Made by a program: the position numbers and the translations under genes. A model generated the notes under the pieces. It was not told the DNA's origin, made no database searches, and was given only the letters and a program-made list of their open reading frames with translations. From Casuarina equisetifolia (taxonomy: Eukaryota > Streptophyta > Magnoliopsida > Fagales > Casuarinaceae), in the NCBI GenBank assembly GCA_028551475.1, contig CM052355.1, forward strand, positions 26,005,580 to 26,069,579: 64,000 nt of DNA. Reading direction: 5' to 3'. Of the stretch, positions 1 through 17,420 are shown one piece after another (position 1 is the stretch's first letter; every line of letters starts with the position of its first letter).

Positions 1-3000
1 CGTAAAATGCATGATATAATACAAAAGAAAAGAGCAAGTAATACATTCATTAAAATCATGTTTAACATCTGTGTCTCTTGGTTGTATTTTTGATTGATTT
101 GAGCATGTTTTAGGATAAGTCACTGTCCCCCAGTTTAAACCAGTAAAATTTGATGAAAATTTTGAATTATAAAAAAGCAAAAACAAAAAGACATGAGATT
201 TCCTCAGTTAAAATCATTTCAGGTTCTCTTGTTGGTTAGGTCCACAGATTATGCTGGCTTTTGACCATTCTAATCGGTGAATACCTAGTTTCAAACGAGA
301 AACCAGAAGCCAGAAACTCCATGAATGTTTGGTATGGACTTCGCAAATGCATGAAATTATAGTCCACATTATTTTAGTATAGGAGCGGCGGATGTTCCCC
401 TTGGAGAGCAGTGTTACCTCAGCCTAATCGTGCCTCAATGCTGTTGTCAAATAAACTATAATAAGAACGATTCAACGGCAGTGTTATCCCTTTCTTTCTA
501 CTCACTACCCTCCTGCTCCACTGTCGGCTTGGATCCAAATCCTCTTGGGAATCAGAGATTACGTGTCGGTGACAATTTGGCTACCTTGTGAGTTCATTGT
601 CTGAACTTTTTATATGAATTAAATGCTTTTAATATGGGAAAGGTGGTCATATGCAAGGAACCGCACCAAGTTGGGTTTCAACTCCGGTGCAACAACATCC
701 AACCAACCCTTGTTTTTATTGATTTCTTATTTGGTTTCCGTCAGCAGCCTTTTAAACAACAATTGTATGTCTGTCGATTGTTGCGACTCTGGGAATGATT
801 TTTTTTTTCACCGAAACCATTTACTTCTCTGGTTGCGTCAATCAAGCGTCGAAAGCTGTATATAATCTTATCTTGGAATATTATACTGCTGTTCTGGTTG
901 GAAATGACTTGCAAGATATGTAGGCTTGCAGAGGCTGCATATTGTGTCGGTGTGGATGCGAAAAAGGGGGTCTTGGGAAGGCGTTTTTTCAGCAGACGAG
1001 GACTCCATCTGCGTTCATACTTGGTCATAAAATGTGGCCCTGACTTGGACGACGTCTTTGCCTTTTTTGGTTTTTTCTTTTACTTCAGTAACAATTAACT
1101 TGATTCGTTGAGAACCAGTCCACAAAATCGGTGCACGTTCTTACCCTAAATGAATTCAAACGCCCAACGGAAGTAAGCGACAGGTCTTTGGAAGGTAATT
1201 ACCGTAAAACCTTTTTATGTTTTCTGTTTGATAACTATATCTTAATACGCTCTAAGTTTAGGATCCCATTTTATTTTCAGAAAAAATATTTTACCTAAAA
1301 TAACATATATTTATTCTAAGCCAGTTTGATTCCATCGGTCATGGGTTTGAGTTATCTCCTCTTACCTAGGTGCGTATGTAAAAAAATAGAAATAAAATAA
1401 ATAAAAAATCATCCTAGGCTAGTCTCCTTCCCTTTTTTGCTTAGTAAAAAATTTATATGTAAATTACATCAATCAAGATGATTAGGGACATACTTCTATG
1501 AAAAGACCCTTTATAATAAAAAAATAATCTTCTCAAATCTTTAAGCATGACGAACAAATAATTAAATCTATTTTTTAAATCTTTTGATAGCTCAGGAGTA
1601 ATTTACATTTTTTCTAAATACCTTTTTATTCCTTTCATTTCAGATAACATAAAAAATTATACCAAAAAAAAAATTAACAATATATGTCTTAAAGCTTTTC
1701 TTACCAAGAAAAAGAAAATTAAGAAATTAGGTGGGTTGGGCACTAGCTTTTTTTTTAAAAAAAAAAATTATTTCGTGAATCTAAAAACAATCCCAAAGTT
1801 GGATTTTTTTAATTTATGAATTAATAAAGAAAGTTGAAACAACTCCCATCACATGGTTTGGTATGACTCTACCACAAGTTTGAAGGACAAAGACTGCTCC
1901 AGTAAACAACAATGGCGGACAAGTTTGCGGTTAGGTTGACAGTGAATTGATGCAGAAAAATAATGGAGGCATGTAGGGATCCACCACACAATGTGGCTTT
2001 TGGTAACAGCACTCCGTTTTCTTGTGTTGCTTTTCCAGCTATAATCAATCGGGCGGTCATCAGAGGACTTTGAATCTTTAGAGAAATCGTTTTGAACATT
2101 GACATAAGTGACTTTTTTAATTATTGTTGACTCGCTTCTTATACGAAATTCCAGCCTTTTTTTATTTTAATATTTAGAAGCGTTGAAAACGATGCCACAA
2201 CGTCGGAGGGAGGCTGCACGTTTGGCCCTCGTTTATAGCATGAGAATCATTCGTGTCTGAAAGGCATCTTTTACAACCATGCGGTCCCCTCTGCAGCTAA
2301 GTCTTCAGTTCTAAGTTATAGACATTGCGTGCATCTCTTAAATTGTTTTATTTTTATTTTTCCATATAGTTTGAAATTACATCTTGTTTAATACTATCTT
2401 TGAATTTGGTGATCAATTATGATTTGTATATTCAACTTCTATGGTTGATAGATCTATCATTATCGCCACCTAAATTAATAAACAAACATTTGATTCTTCA
2501 TTTTTTATAAATTGGGTTGAGCAATGTGAGTTTTCGTATTATAAAATCATGTTGTTAATTTTTTTAAGGACGTATTATACATATCAAAATGTAATCTATC
2601 ATACCACGTAAATATTTATACTTAAAATTGGCATAAAGGACTTAAGGTGAGTGTACTCCTTACAGGAATTTATGGGTGAAAATATCTACTTTTGTACGCT
2701 TTAAAAGAATAACTAGACCCCTAGGCATATGCTAGGTTTATCTCTATACAATTATGCAATAAAGAGTCTCATCATTACAAAAGGGGGTTATAGCCATTCT
2801 CTAATTAGATTGTAATAAGTGAGCAAGCAATTAACAATAACTTAATCTTTTTTATGGGATTGTACTTGCTCTTAGTGAAGTAGTAATCACCCTTAACGGG
2901 GGAATGGCTTGTAAATCATGAAGCCAAGGTTTCTATGGCTGCACTTTTGTTTACTTTTTATTAAGAAATGAGATGTGAATTATATAATTATATTCATATT

Positions 3001-3887
3001 AAAATGTCTGAAATTTGTTCTACATTGGTGAAGTATGAGTCTGTAGAGCTATTTATAAAATAATGGGTAACACTACTTCTTAGATTACTTTTTAGTTGAA
3101 TTATAAATCTCTTAATATGGTATGGAGCTTAGGTTTCTTTTTTAGCACCCATCTAGATCTATTAAGGTATTTATTGACTTTTAAATAAGATAATAAATTT
3201 TATAATAATTTATTATTTTTTAAAAATCTGAATTTAAAGATTTTGGACTAGGGTCTCCCTTAATTTAAGGCCATATTATTCGTAGCGTAGTTTTTGAGTA
3301 ATCTGAGATGTAAGCCATGCGTCACTACGTCTTTTTCTGTACATCCAGCGTTGTTCATGTCGTGCAGAAAAGGGTTTACTAATAACTAATTAATTTTTTC
3401 CTTCCCGTACTTTTCACGAGGAGAGAGAAGGGGAGGATGAGAAAGCAGTTCAATTGTTCATTACGGCAATTAAAAGGCAAACGAAGACTCACCAGTGGCT
3501 TTTAGAGATGCTTTGGACAGCTTTTGTGTTGACTAAAATGAACACAATTCAATAGAATCACGTTTTGTCACTGCTTCTTTTCCATGATCGCCTTTTGGAC
3601 TGCAGGCCGCCGGCCCCCTTATCCCTACCCCATCTGTTTGAAACAAGGTTCACTTTTTCATTCCTCCGCCCGCGGCAATCTTCCCAGGAAGTCAGAAAAG
3701 GCAGAACACAGGGGGGGAGAAGTGGCTAAGTTCATGAACAATCCCTTAAAGGAGTTGGAAAGTAAAAGGATGTCTTTAGAAAGTGGCGGGATTTGGTCTG
3801 TCACAAGAACACTAGCTGTTAAATCAAATGTTCAATGATTCTTCCACAAGAGTCATCAGACAAGAGTTCAATCTATGTTTTGTGTTG
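1..3887. other. Intergenic, no gene recognised
   Basis: I see no coding region with recognisable family features here. The open frames are short (under 100 codons), lack conserved motifs and overlap on both strands. The sequence is AT-rich with homopolymer A and T runs. The only structured item I can support is a SINE-like 3' end around 1321-1410, listed separately. A GC-richer patch near 3600-3700 has no recognisable product. Confidence 0.6.
1321..1410 (+). repeat. SINE-like 3' end with A-rich tail
   Basis: A pol III B-box-like string (gggtttgagtt, about 1343-1353) is followed by a pyrimidine-rich stretch, then ggtgcgtatgt and an A-rich tail. The arrangement closely parallels the better-supported SINE at 45979-46085, which has gggtttaagtcc, a pyrimidine stretch, gggtgtgtgcgt and A-tail. 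I could not define target-site duplications or a convincing A box, so this may be a 5'-truncated or decayed copy. Confidence 0.4.
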
Positions 3888-4475
3888 TTTGAATGTAATA
3901 GTAACTTTTCTTTTGTCAAAATGACAAACTTTTATGATTTATTTATAGTCTAATCAAATTTATTAATTTCTTTCTTTGTTTTGACAAATCTTCCATCTCA
4001 AATTTTTTCTTTATAACCCATAACTTTTATCAAACAAAGCTTTATTTGATAATATAAACTAAAAAATAATGCTCTGTCAAATTGGTTTGAATGTAATTAT
4101 AACTTTTCTTTTGTCAAAATGACAAACTTTCATGATTCATTTATAGTCTAATCAAGTTCACTAATTTCTTTCTTTATTTTGACAAATCTTTCATCTTATT
4201 TTTTTTTTTTATAACTCATAACGTTTATCAAACAAAGCTTTGTTTGATGATTTAAATTGAAGAATAATACTCTATCAAACTGGTTTGAATGTAATCGTAA
4301 CTTTTTTTTAGTTAAAATGATAAACTTTCATGATTCATTTATAGTCTTATCAAGTTCATTAATTTCTTTCTTTGTTTTAACAAATTCTCCATTTTATTTT
4401 TTTTCTTTATAATCTAAAACCTTTATCAAACAAAACTTTGTTTGATAATTTAAACTGAAGAATAATGATTTGTCT
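3888..4475. repeat. Three tandem copies of a ~198-bp unit
   Basis: Three head-to-tail units begin at 3888, 4086 and 4284, each opening with tttgaatgtaat. They share blocks such as gtcaaaatgacaaactt, ttatagtct and a caaacaaagctttgtttg core, with scattered substitutions. The spacing is 198 bp both times. Each unit contains an inverted repeat centred on AAGCTT. In unit 2 it is a perfect 22-bp palindrome at 4227-4248, while units 1 and 3 each carry a mismatch. It is noncoding. It could be a short satellite array or the subrepeat region of a larger element. Confidence 0.85.
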
Positions 4476-6402
4476 TAAAACATACTCAAACTAGTCAGAG
4501 AATCTTCTTACCACAAATAAAATAGAATAATAAACTTTTAATACATCAATTTGGGTTTTTTCTTAACCAAATTGAAAAGTTATTTCCTATGTTGAATTAC
4601 GTGAAACTAATGGAAAAAAGATGACAGTAGGAACTATTAGAAGTCATATGAATCATGTTCTAAGATAAACGACATCTCTGGTGACTAAAAAGAACACGAA
4701 CAGAAGAAGCGTAAGGGACCTTTCTTTCTCTTCAAATATTGCGGCCTAGACTTCGCTTTCTTGTGATGAAAAAATCCGAGTTCACATAGGAATCGGGTTG
4801 ACACTTAAAATTCTTCGGTGCAGTAAACATTAGGCGGAAAACAAATTAAGTTGTTAATAATTAAACCCAACGTAGTCAAAGCTTTCTTTTGGTTAATAGG
4901 ATAAGTAATTCAATTTTCATTGTTAACTTGCTATACACGATTCGTCACTGCTTATGATATACTCTACAAAAAATAGCTGTATTATGGAGGCTTGTTAACA
5001 AATAAAATATGACATATCTATAATTATACAATTGATCAACGGGCCCATTCAAGTATGGATCAAGCTGACGTGGATGGTTTGATGTTTACGAAAATGTTAA
5101 ATTAGGAGAAAATAGTTTTAAAAAATGTCATCGTAATGTGTAATCAATTCGTATTGACCATATCATTTATTATTTAAAGTCCAATAATTGCAGGCCAAGC
5201 ATAAAATTGCCCTAGATGTTCACAAAAAGTAGGAGATTCCGAGACTAGCAATACGGGTGAATATCAATCATTTTAAAAATATTTTAAATTAATATTTTAT
5301 TTTGGGTATAGAAAAAACCACATAATAAGACAAAGCAAAACGGATTTCGATTTCATGAAATATTATTAAAGTAAAATTAAATAGAGAGATTAGGAGAAAG
5401 AAGCAAAGGGATTTGGTCCAATTGATCCGACGGAGTCTACGCCCGCTACTCGCGGTCCGGATCGGCGACGTGTCCGAACGGGAAAATACTGTTGAGCGGC
5501 TCTGATGCTCGTGGGCTGGTGTGGACCCAGATTCCATCAGGACCGTTGACCGAGACCACTATGTTTCACGAGCGAGAGGCGCCGGGCCAATTGGGGCGGT
5601 GAATTTGTGGAACGCGTCAATTCGGCCCCACCCCCTACTTTGACCCAAAAAAAATAAAAGGCCGATTTATTTCAAAGGACTTTCCGACGTGGGCCCACTT
5701 GTTGTGTGGGGTCCGCGATAGGAAACCTGATGGACTTCATTACCTAAGCGACTACGTCGTTTTCAATTTAGACACGATATTTAATTTTTTTTGAAAAAGT
5801 TTCCAATTTGTGAATCATACGGGAGGGTTTGGTGCAATAATTACACGGTGGAAACATATTCATGTGTCATCATTTATACCACTCGAAATCCATCTCCATT
5901 TTCTAAATTAAAAAGTCTACAAATTTTGTACATAAATAATCAAGACCACCCCTAATGTTATTTTTTGAAGTAGCATCTATTTTTTGGTGTCGAACTTCTG
6001 ACTTATTGGTCAATAGTTTATACTAGCTTGTAATTAAGCTAATGAACTTTGAGATTTATTTATTTATTTTTAAAAATAGCATATGGGTCTAGCTAGCTTT
6101 AACAAATCTAATTCCAATTTTCAAAAAGAAAAAAAAAAAGAAGCTTAAAAATTATAATGTGGGCCTTCTGTAATTAGAAAGAACGAGTCACAGTGAGTTG
6201 TTGCTTTCTTAAAAGCAACCCACGCAAGTACGACCACCTTATCTCTTCAATTCCCTCCATTTTCTCTCCGTCCAAATCCAATACAATATTCAACACATTA
6301 CAACCCAAGCACCACTCTACTACTACTCTTTTTTGGTCTTCTTCTAGAGTCTTAAGGCCCCTCCTTTATTGCCGAGTCTGTTGCACCGTTTCAAGACTTC
6401 CA

Positions 6403-6404
<2 letters not shown>
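4476..6404. other. Intergenic region upstream of the WRKY gene
   Basis: No gene recognised. A GC-richer island lies at about 5400-5730, and the short open frame on its minus strand has no recognised motif. Four W-box-type hexamers lie in this interval (separate entry). The 3' part (about 6190-6465) is probably the promoter and 5' leader of the WRKY gene. Confidence 0.55.
5154..6013. promoter_or_regulatory. Four W-box cores upstream of the WRKY gene
   Basis: TTGACC occurs at 5154-5159, 5546-5551 and 5640-5645, and its complement GGTCAA occurs at 6008-6013. All lie within about 1.3 kb of the WRKY start codon. TTGAC(C/T) is the established binding site of WRKY proteins, and many WRKY genes are regulated by themselves or by other WRKYs. 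Function here is inferred from sequence only, and hexamers of this kind also occur by chance. Confidence 0.4.

Positions 6405-6444
<40 letters not shown>
6405..6444 (+). repeat. (TC)20 microsatellite in WRKY leader
   Basis: An uninterrupted run of 20 TC dinucleotides ends 21 bp before the WRKY start codon and is followed by a C-rich stretch. CT-rich tracts are common in plant 5' leaders. This one should be length-polymorphic. The first ATG in the WRKY frame lies downstream of it. Confidence 0.9.
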
Positions 6445-6446
<2 letters not shown>

Positions 6447-6465
6447 CCTCATTTTCTTTGCATTT

Positions 6466-8882
6466 ATGGCCAAAGGGAGTGGACTCACCATTGATTCAGA
6501 TCCATTTGGGTTCTTTCTTCACAAGCCGATAGTACTCAACTCATTCCCGGAAGGCAACCACGACGCTACCAGTACCATTGGAAATCAAAAGTGGAAGCAC
6601 GCGTCCATGGACGCGACCCTCAGCAGGTCGCCTCCACCCACTATCCAATTCCAAGTAAATCTTAACTCCTCCGATCACCAAGATTCTCCTCCTCCCGATG
6701 AGGATAAACGGAGGTTCCTCGGTGAGATGGACTTCTTCGCCGAGAAAAACCATGAGGACGAGTCTGCAGCCGCCGATGCCGACAGAGAAGACTTAGAAGT
6801 TCCGACCACGTTAGAGTCGGCCGTAAACGTATGTGACCCGAAAAAGGGTTTTATTATTTTAATTTTTTTTCCTTCCTCCCCAATCAGTTTACCATTTTAT
6901 CGCAGTTATCTCCGGATTGAATATGTTTTTTGTTTGATATGTAGACTGGCTTGAATCTTCTTACAACGAACACGAGTAGGGATCAATCCATGGCGGACGA
7001 CGGCGTATCATCGAACGCGGAAGATAAAAGAGCCAAAAGTGAGGTAAGGAAGTGATACACCTTGTCAAATTCTATCCCGGTTTAGTTTAATACTTCAAGT
7101 TTCACGACAATTCCTATGAGAGTTTGAAACTGATTTTGGATCGCTATATATTGTTGTATTTTAGCCGGATGTTCTTGAAGCCGAGCTTTGCAGAATGAAG
7201 GAGGAGAATCAGCGACTCAAAGAAACACTTAATCAAGTTACTGACAGCTACAATGCCCTGCATATGCATTACGTGACTCTTATGCAGGCTGCGGAAGCCA
7301 AAAAGACTGAAGAAAATAGCATGGCAGGCGGGAAAGTAAAAGAAGATAATGGGGCAGTAGTTGTGCCAAGACAGTTCATGGATCTCAGACTCAAGACTAA
7401 TGAGAATTCGCTGTCTTCATCGGAAAGAAGAAGCGACGAGCGGTCGGGATCGCTCGGTAGCAACGGAGAAGTTAAGGCACCAAAGGAGTTTGACATGAGG
7501 AAGCATGGGAGTAGTGATGAAGGGCAAGAATTTGATCAGGATAAGAAGGAACATGGTTGTAAAACTGGGAGAGATGATAGCCCCGATCAAGCTTCACAAG
7601 GATGGGCTCCTAACAAGCTTCCTAGATTCAGTTCCCCAAAAGAAGTTGATCAAACGGAGGCCACGATGAGGAAGGCCCGCGTCTCGGTCAGAGCACGATC
7701 GGAGGCACCTATGGTAGGTGATGGCAGTCAATTTTTAAGTGTCTAATTTTAACTGAGTTGTGGTCTATAGTTGATTAATTCGGAATTTGTTGATTCTAGA
7801 TCACTGATGGGTGCCAATGGCGAAAGTATGGGCAGAAGATGGCTAAGGGAAACCCATGTCCTCGAGCTTACTACCGATGCACCATGGCCAATGGTTGCCC
7901 AGTTCGGAAGCAAGTAAGTTTCCATTTACACACTAATTTGTTGGATATGTTTCACGAAACCTTTTTCCATTTAAAGGAGGCTGGTACTTCTTTCCGTTCT
8001 ATGTTAATTACGCTGTCTAATACATCCACTTGAGTATGCGAAAAGAGTGCTAAATTCAAAGCTGTCTTGGAACGGTATTTGATTACTTAGTCTTCAATCT
8101 TAAAAGGCTGATTTCTTGACACTGATAAGTGGAATTTGATTCTAAAACAGGTACAAAGATGTGCAGAAGATCGGACAATCCTCATTACAACATATGAAGG
8201 AAATCACAACCATCCCTTGCCCCCGAATGCCATGGCAATGGCATCCACAACCTCATCTGCAGCAAAAATGCTGCTCTCGGGGTCCATGTCCAGTGCTGAT
8301 GGCCTAATGAACTCAAACTTCCTCACAACGACACTCCTTCCATGCTCCTCTAGCATGGCCACAATCTCAGCCTCAGCCCCTTTTCCTACTGTTACATTGG
8401 ATTTAACTCAATCCAACAACCCATTACAATTTCAAAGATCACAAAACCAGTTCCAAATCCCATTCCCGAACCCATCCCAGAGTTTCGCCAATGCTCCGGC
8501 CTCCTCGTTGCTGCCTCAAATATTTAGTCAAGCACTTCACAACCAATCAAAGTTCTCTGGTCTTCAGCTGTCCCAAAACATGGACCCTGCTCAAATCAGT
8601 CACCAACTACAATCGATACCGATGAACCAGGGGCAGCGAAGCTCAATCCCTGACAGTGTCACTGCCGCCACTGCTGCCATTGCTGCAGACCCGAACTTCA
8701 CTGCAGCTCTTGCAGCAGCCATTACTTCTATTATTGGTGGTGGTCACACGTCCAACATTTGTAACAATAATGCGAACACCACAACCACCAATAATAGCAG
8801 CGGCAACACTACCAGTACTCCTACCAACAGCAATAGCAATGGAAACAGTAAAACCCGCAATACAAGTTTTCAAGGCAAATAG
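6466..8882 (+). CDS. WRKY31-like: WRKY transcription factor, group IIb (WRKY6/31/42-like)
   Basis: Predicted exons are 6466-6828, 6945-7043, 7165-7713, 7800-7913 and 8151-8882. All introns are GT-AG and phase 0, giving 618 aa. Nuclear DNA-binding protein. Residues 158, 165, 172 and 179 (L, M, L, V) form the short leucine zipper typical of group IIb, in a segment containing [14 protein letters not shown]. The WRKY domain starts near residue 338. WRKYGQK is residues 344-350 and the C2H2 zinc finger is C364-X5-C370-X23-H394-X-H396. The intron after Q375, just before VQRC, is the V-type intron position that marks groups IIa and IIb. The N terminus ([17 protein letters not shown]) and the Ala/Asn/Ser/Thr-rich C terminus fit the WRKY6/31/42 branch. 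Known relatives act in phosphate response, senescence and defence, so a role here is inferred. ATG 6466 is the first in frame; the open frame extends upstream only from a non-ATG codon. No disruption seen. Confidence 0.95.
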
Positions 8883-8900
8883 GCGAGGCCAATCTCCTCG

Positions 8901-8920
8901 TTTTTTTTTTTTTTTTTTTT
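8901..8920 (+). repeat. Poly(T)20 tract after the WRKY stop
   Basis: A run of 20 T begins 19 bp after the WRKY stop codon, within the probable 3' UTR. It is a simple homopolymer with no other feature. Confidence 0.85.
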
Positions 8921-11423
8921 GGTGCCAAAATGTTAGATTATACATGTTCAGTTTTCTTTGTCTTTCTTCACAAGCTTTTCCCACGAATTAGCATATAGGT
9001 TTCATATTCTTTGTTCCTTGAATAATATATGTTGCTGGTTATATATGTCAATAAATAGTTAAGATTCCAAAAGGGAAAAGAAAAGCTAAAAAGAAGAATG
9101 CGTACTTTATCTTTTTTGTCCAGATACGAAACCAAAGGAAGGGTGTCATGTCCTTCCCCCTTTTGTTTTCTTCCTCCGGACCAAGCCAAAGCCAAAGAAA
9201 AGAACAAGAAAAAAGATAAAGCAAGAGAACAATGGATTTTATTCTTGCCTGGATTACGTGAATCACATGGCACTTGCAAACATAGGAAATATGACAATTG
9301 CAGTCAATACCCAATAGAAGTAGTCAAGAATACCGTCTAAGAGTGGTTTAAAAAAAGAATGGGTTTGTTTGACACGTTAAGAAATTGGAAAGTAAGTGCA
9401 AGAGAGAGGGACATGGCTTTTTGCTTGTGACGTTTGGTGTTTGTCTTGAAGCACTTTATTCTAGCTGGGAGTGGTTAACTGGATAGATTACTTTCCATCC
9501 CTAATGTCTTGGTTTTTCCTCCCTTTTCCACGGCGTTGTCCATTGTTCTTCCAATGAAGTAATGATGACAGGCTTCTAGTTATGTGTTCTGTTCCATCCC
9601 AGCCAAAAAGAAAGAAAAATGTTCCTATCACAACTTGTCCTATCCTCTGGCCGACAGTTCTGCACCTCGAGTTTCCAAGTGCCTTGCGCGTTTAAAACAC
9701 TTCATGCACAGACATCGTTGAAACTGCTTCGTTGGATGACATTTTCTACCAGTTGATGCAAGAATCCGATACTTTTTTTTTTTTTTTCCATGCGTCGACA
9801 GAGAATTATCCTTTACAGCATGCCGCGCTTTCCCATGTTCAATGCATTAACGTTGTGGCTGTACGACGAGGAGTAGGTAAATCAAAGGGGTACAAAAACC
9901 ACGAGGTTTTAACCATGAAGGTGGTTACAAACCAGTCAATATTCATCTAGGCTGTAAAGATATGAAGGGACAATCTGCCAAACTTGCTTACATTTGCACA
10001 CAAAAATGTAGGTCGGCAAAGTCGATGATTTAGATGCTGGCCGACGTTTCTTACCAAGAGTTACGGCTGCAGAACTAGTGGGGGTGCTTAATGGCATCAC
10101 CCCCAGTTCACATCTTTAGGAAATGTTAGGAAGGTTTGTGCCTATGTAATAAAGGCTTATGTCCCATGGACGGATTAGGTTGTTGTAAGAAAGTTTGATT
10201 CTTCCTCTAAATCGGCTTTAAAATAATTTAAAAATAGAGGACAGTTATTTCGTTTTAAAATTAGTTTTCAAACAAGATCTATGTCCTTGACAACCAGTAT
10301 TGATTGTGTTTAATTTCTTTTGTATGGGTTGCATTTCTTGGACTTGAATTTTAATATTATATTTTTTTTAAAAAAATTATTCTTTCAAATCAAGTTATAG
10401 AGGAGGGAGCAACTCAACTAGAATTTAATCTTTGCTTTTATTCCACAAATACAGCTTCAAGTTGCTCTTTGTGAAAAACCAATACAAAGAGATCATTACT
10501 TATCCGCATTGCACAATGATAACACAGTGAAATGAAAGTTGCATATGATATTTACTTGAGATGATATACTACAATTTTGCAAGATCACTCTTGGAGGTGA
10601 TAAGCCCTTCATTGGATATGATAAAACTTGTGATTAAGTTTAAATAGAAGAAATTTTTTTCAAGTTATGAACTAATTTTTAGGTTAGACAGGACTTCTAA
10701 TATGGCGCTAGAACTTAAGTTAGAAATTACTTTAGACTCATTATCAGTGAGACATCATTACTATTGACTCATCTCTTAACTTGATACAAAACTTTGTGAA
10801 TAAATTTACATAAAAGAAGTTTTTTTCCAATTCAAGAACTAATTTTTGAATTAGGCTTTGAAGTCTTCTAACAATTATACATGAGTAATAAAGGAACATT
10901 CTTTTAACTTCATAGCTAGTTCTGAAAATCTTTGACATATCTGCGGTACCAAGCTCAAACTCTCCCAAAGTGGTTCTAATGGAGGCCCATTACCAACTTT
11001 AAATGAAGTCACCCAAGTATTTAAAAGCCCGAAGGACCTGTTCCAAGCCTGAAGCGTGAGGAATTAGGGAAAGTCCCGTCATCCAGACAACCAAACAGCA
11101 ATAGAGGTGTAGCTGGAGATCCAACGGTCAGAAGCCGAAGTCATTTTCCCCTCAGTCAAAGTGGACTGGTAGTTGATCTCTGACTAACGACAGTACGGAG
11201 AAGTCTCCACGCTTCCGCATTCGACCGCAAGCGAAACCAGACCAAATTATTAACCGTTCGATTGAGTAGTCCAACTGTCGTCTGCAGCCAACATACCCAA
11301 GCGTATCTGGTTCTGAGGTAGATAAATTCCTCTCCCTCCATCTAACTCCCTTTAGTACCTTAGAGTGGATTTCCTCGGTACCTCATTGTACCTGTTGTTC
11401 CTCTCCCTTCGTAGCAATTTCCG
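8921..11423. other. Intergenic between WRKY and aspartic protease genes
   Basis: This contains the presumed WRKY 3' UTR and the protease promoter. Short open frames on both strands have no recognised domains. An imperfect direct repeat lies at about 10617-10872: two blocks sharing gaactaattttt, with a run of T before it and acttctaa or tcttctaa after it, spaced about 160 bp apart. It resembles the repeat class seen at 36.4-37.0 kb. A CT-rich stretch at about 11325-11420 is probably the protease leader. Confidence 0.5.
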
Positions 11424-12042
11424 GTATGTAAAAAAATTTTCACCATTCTATTCCCGTGAATTCTAAATTTTCGACATTCTTGTGGAGATTTCTCTTCTTT
11501 GATCAATTATTTGATGTGAAAATTTGAGATACTTGTTGGGTTTATTAATATTCAAACTGCATGGTTTGGGGCTCTACGAACTCCGTTTGTTTTCTGAGAA
11601 AAAAGTAAAACGGAAAACAGAACATGAAATTTGTCCAGTTTTTGTTTGGTTGATCTTTTTACTACTGTAATGTTCATGTATGTGGAAGCTGAAGATTCTG
11701 CTTTTGCATGTTCTGGATCTAGTAATTCGTCTGTCACTATATGTTGATTCTTAGGATTGGGAGGAAGAGAAATGAAACTTTATTGAACAACACAGTTTGT
11801 TTTTGATTTTCGGAATCAAAAAGAAAAGAGAAAACCTTGGGTTGACTGGGCCCCCATGATTGTATTATTCCCTGTTAGTTTGAAGCTAAAAGTGGAATAG
11901 TTCTAATTTCTTTAACTCCTTACATGTTCTCAGTAATTATGCAGATTTTATCTTATTGGTTTGTTAGAATTGGTGTAACTATTGGGTTGCTTCCTGTGAA
12001 TGATCTCTAAGAAAGAAAAACTGTGGTTTAATTTTCTTGCAG
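11424..12042 (+). other. Probable leader (5' UTR) intron of the aspartic protease gene
   Basis: A pyrimidine-rich leader ends at a donor ggtatgt at 11424. An acceptor ttcttgcag ends at 12042, seven bases before the start codon at 12050. The interval is T-rich and intron-like. Leader introns are reported in plant phytepsin-type genes, which supports this reading, but the transcription start and splicing are inferred. Confidence 0.6.
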
Positions 12043-12046
12043 GTAG

Positions 12047-17384
<5,338 letters not shown>

Positions 17385-17414
17385 CTTAAGCATCTTTACA
17401 CTCGTCTTCCATTC

Positions 17415-17420
17415 AATAAA
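17415..17420 (+). terminator. Poly(A) signal AATAAA of the aspartic protease gene
   Basis: AATAAA lies 31 bp after the stop codon in the 3' flank, at a suitable distance for a plant near-upstream element. Inferred from sequence only. Confidence 0.5.

Noticed and set aside
6193-6465. Upstream extension of the WRKY open frame
   Set aside because: The extension starts at a GTG and runs through leader-like CT repeats. The first in-frame ATG (6466) gives the family N terminus.
10079-10105. G/C-rich hairpin (tgggggtg ... caccccca)
   Set aside because: Short arms in isolation; no adjacent gene or element gives it a role.
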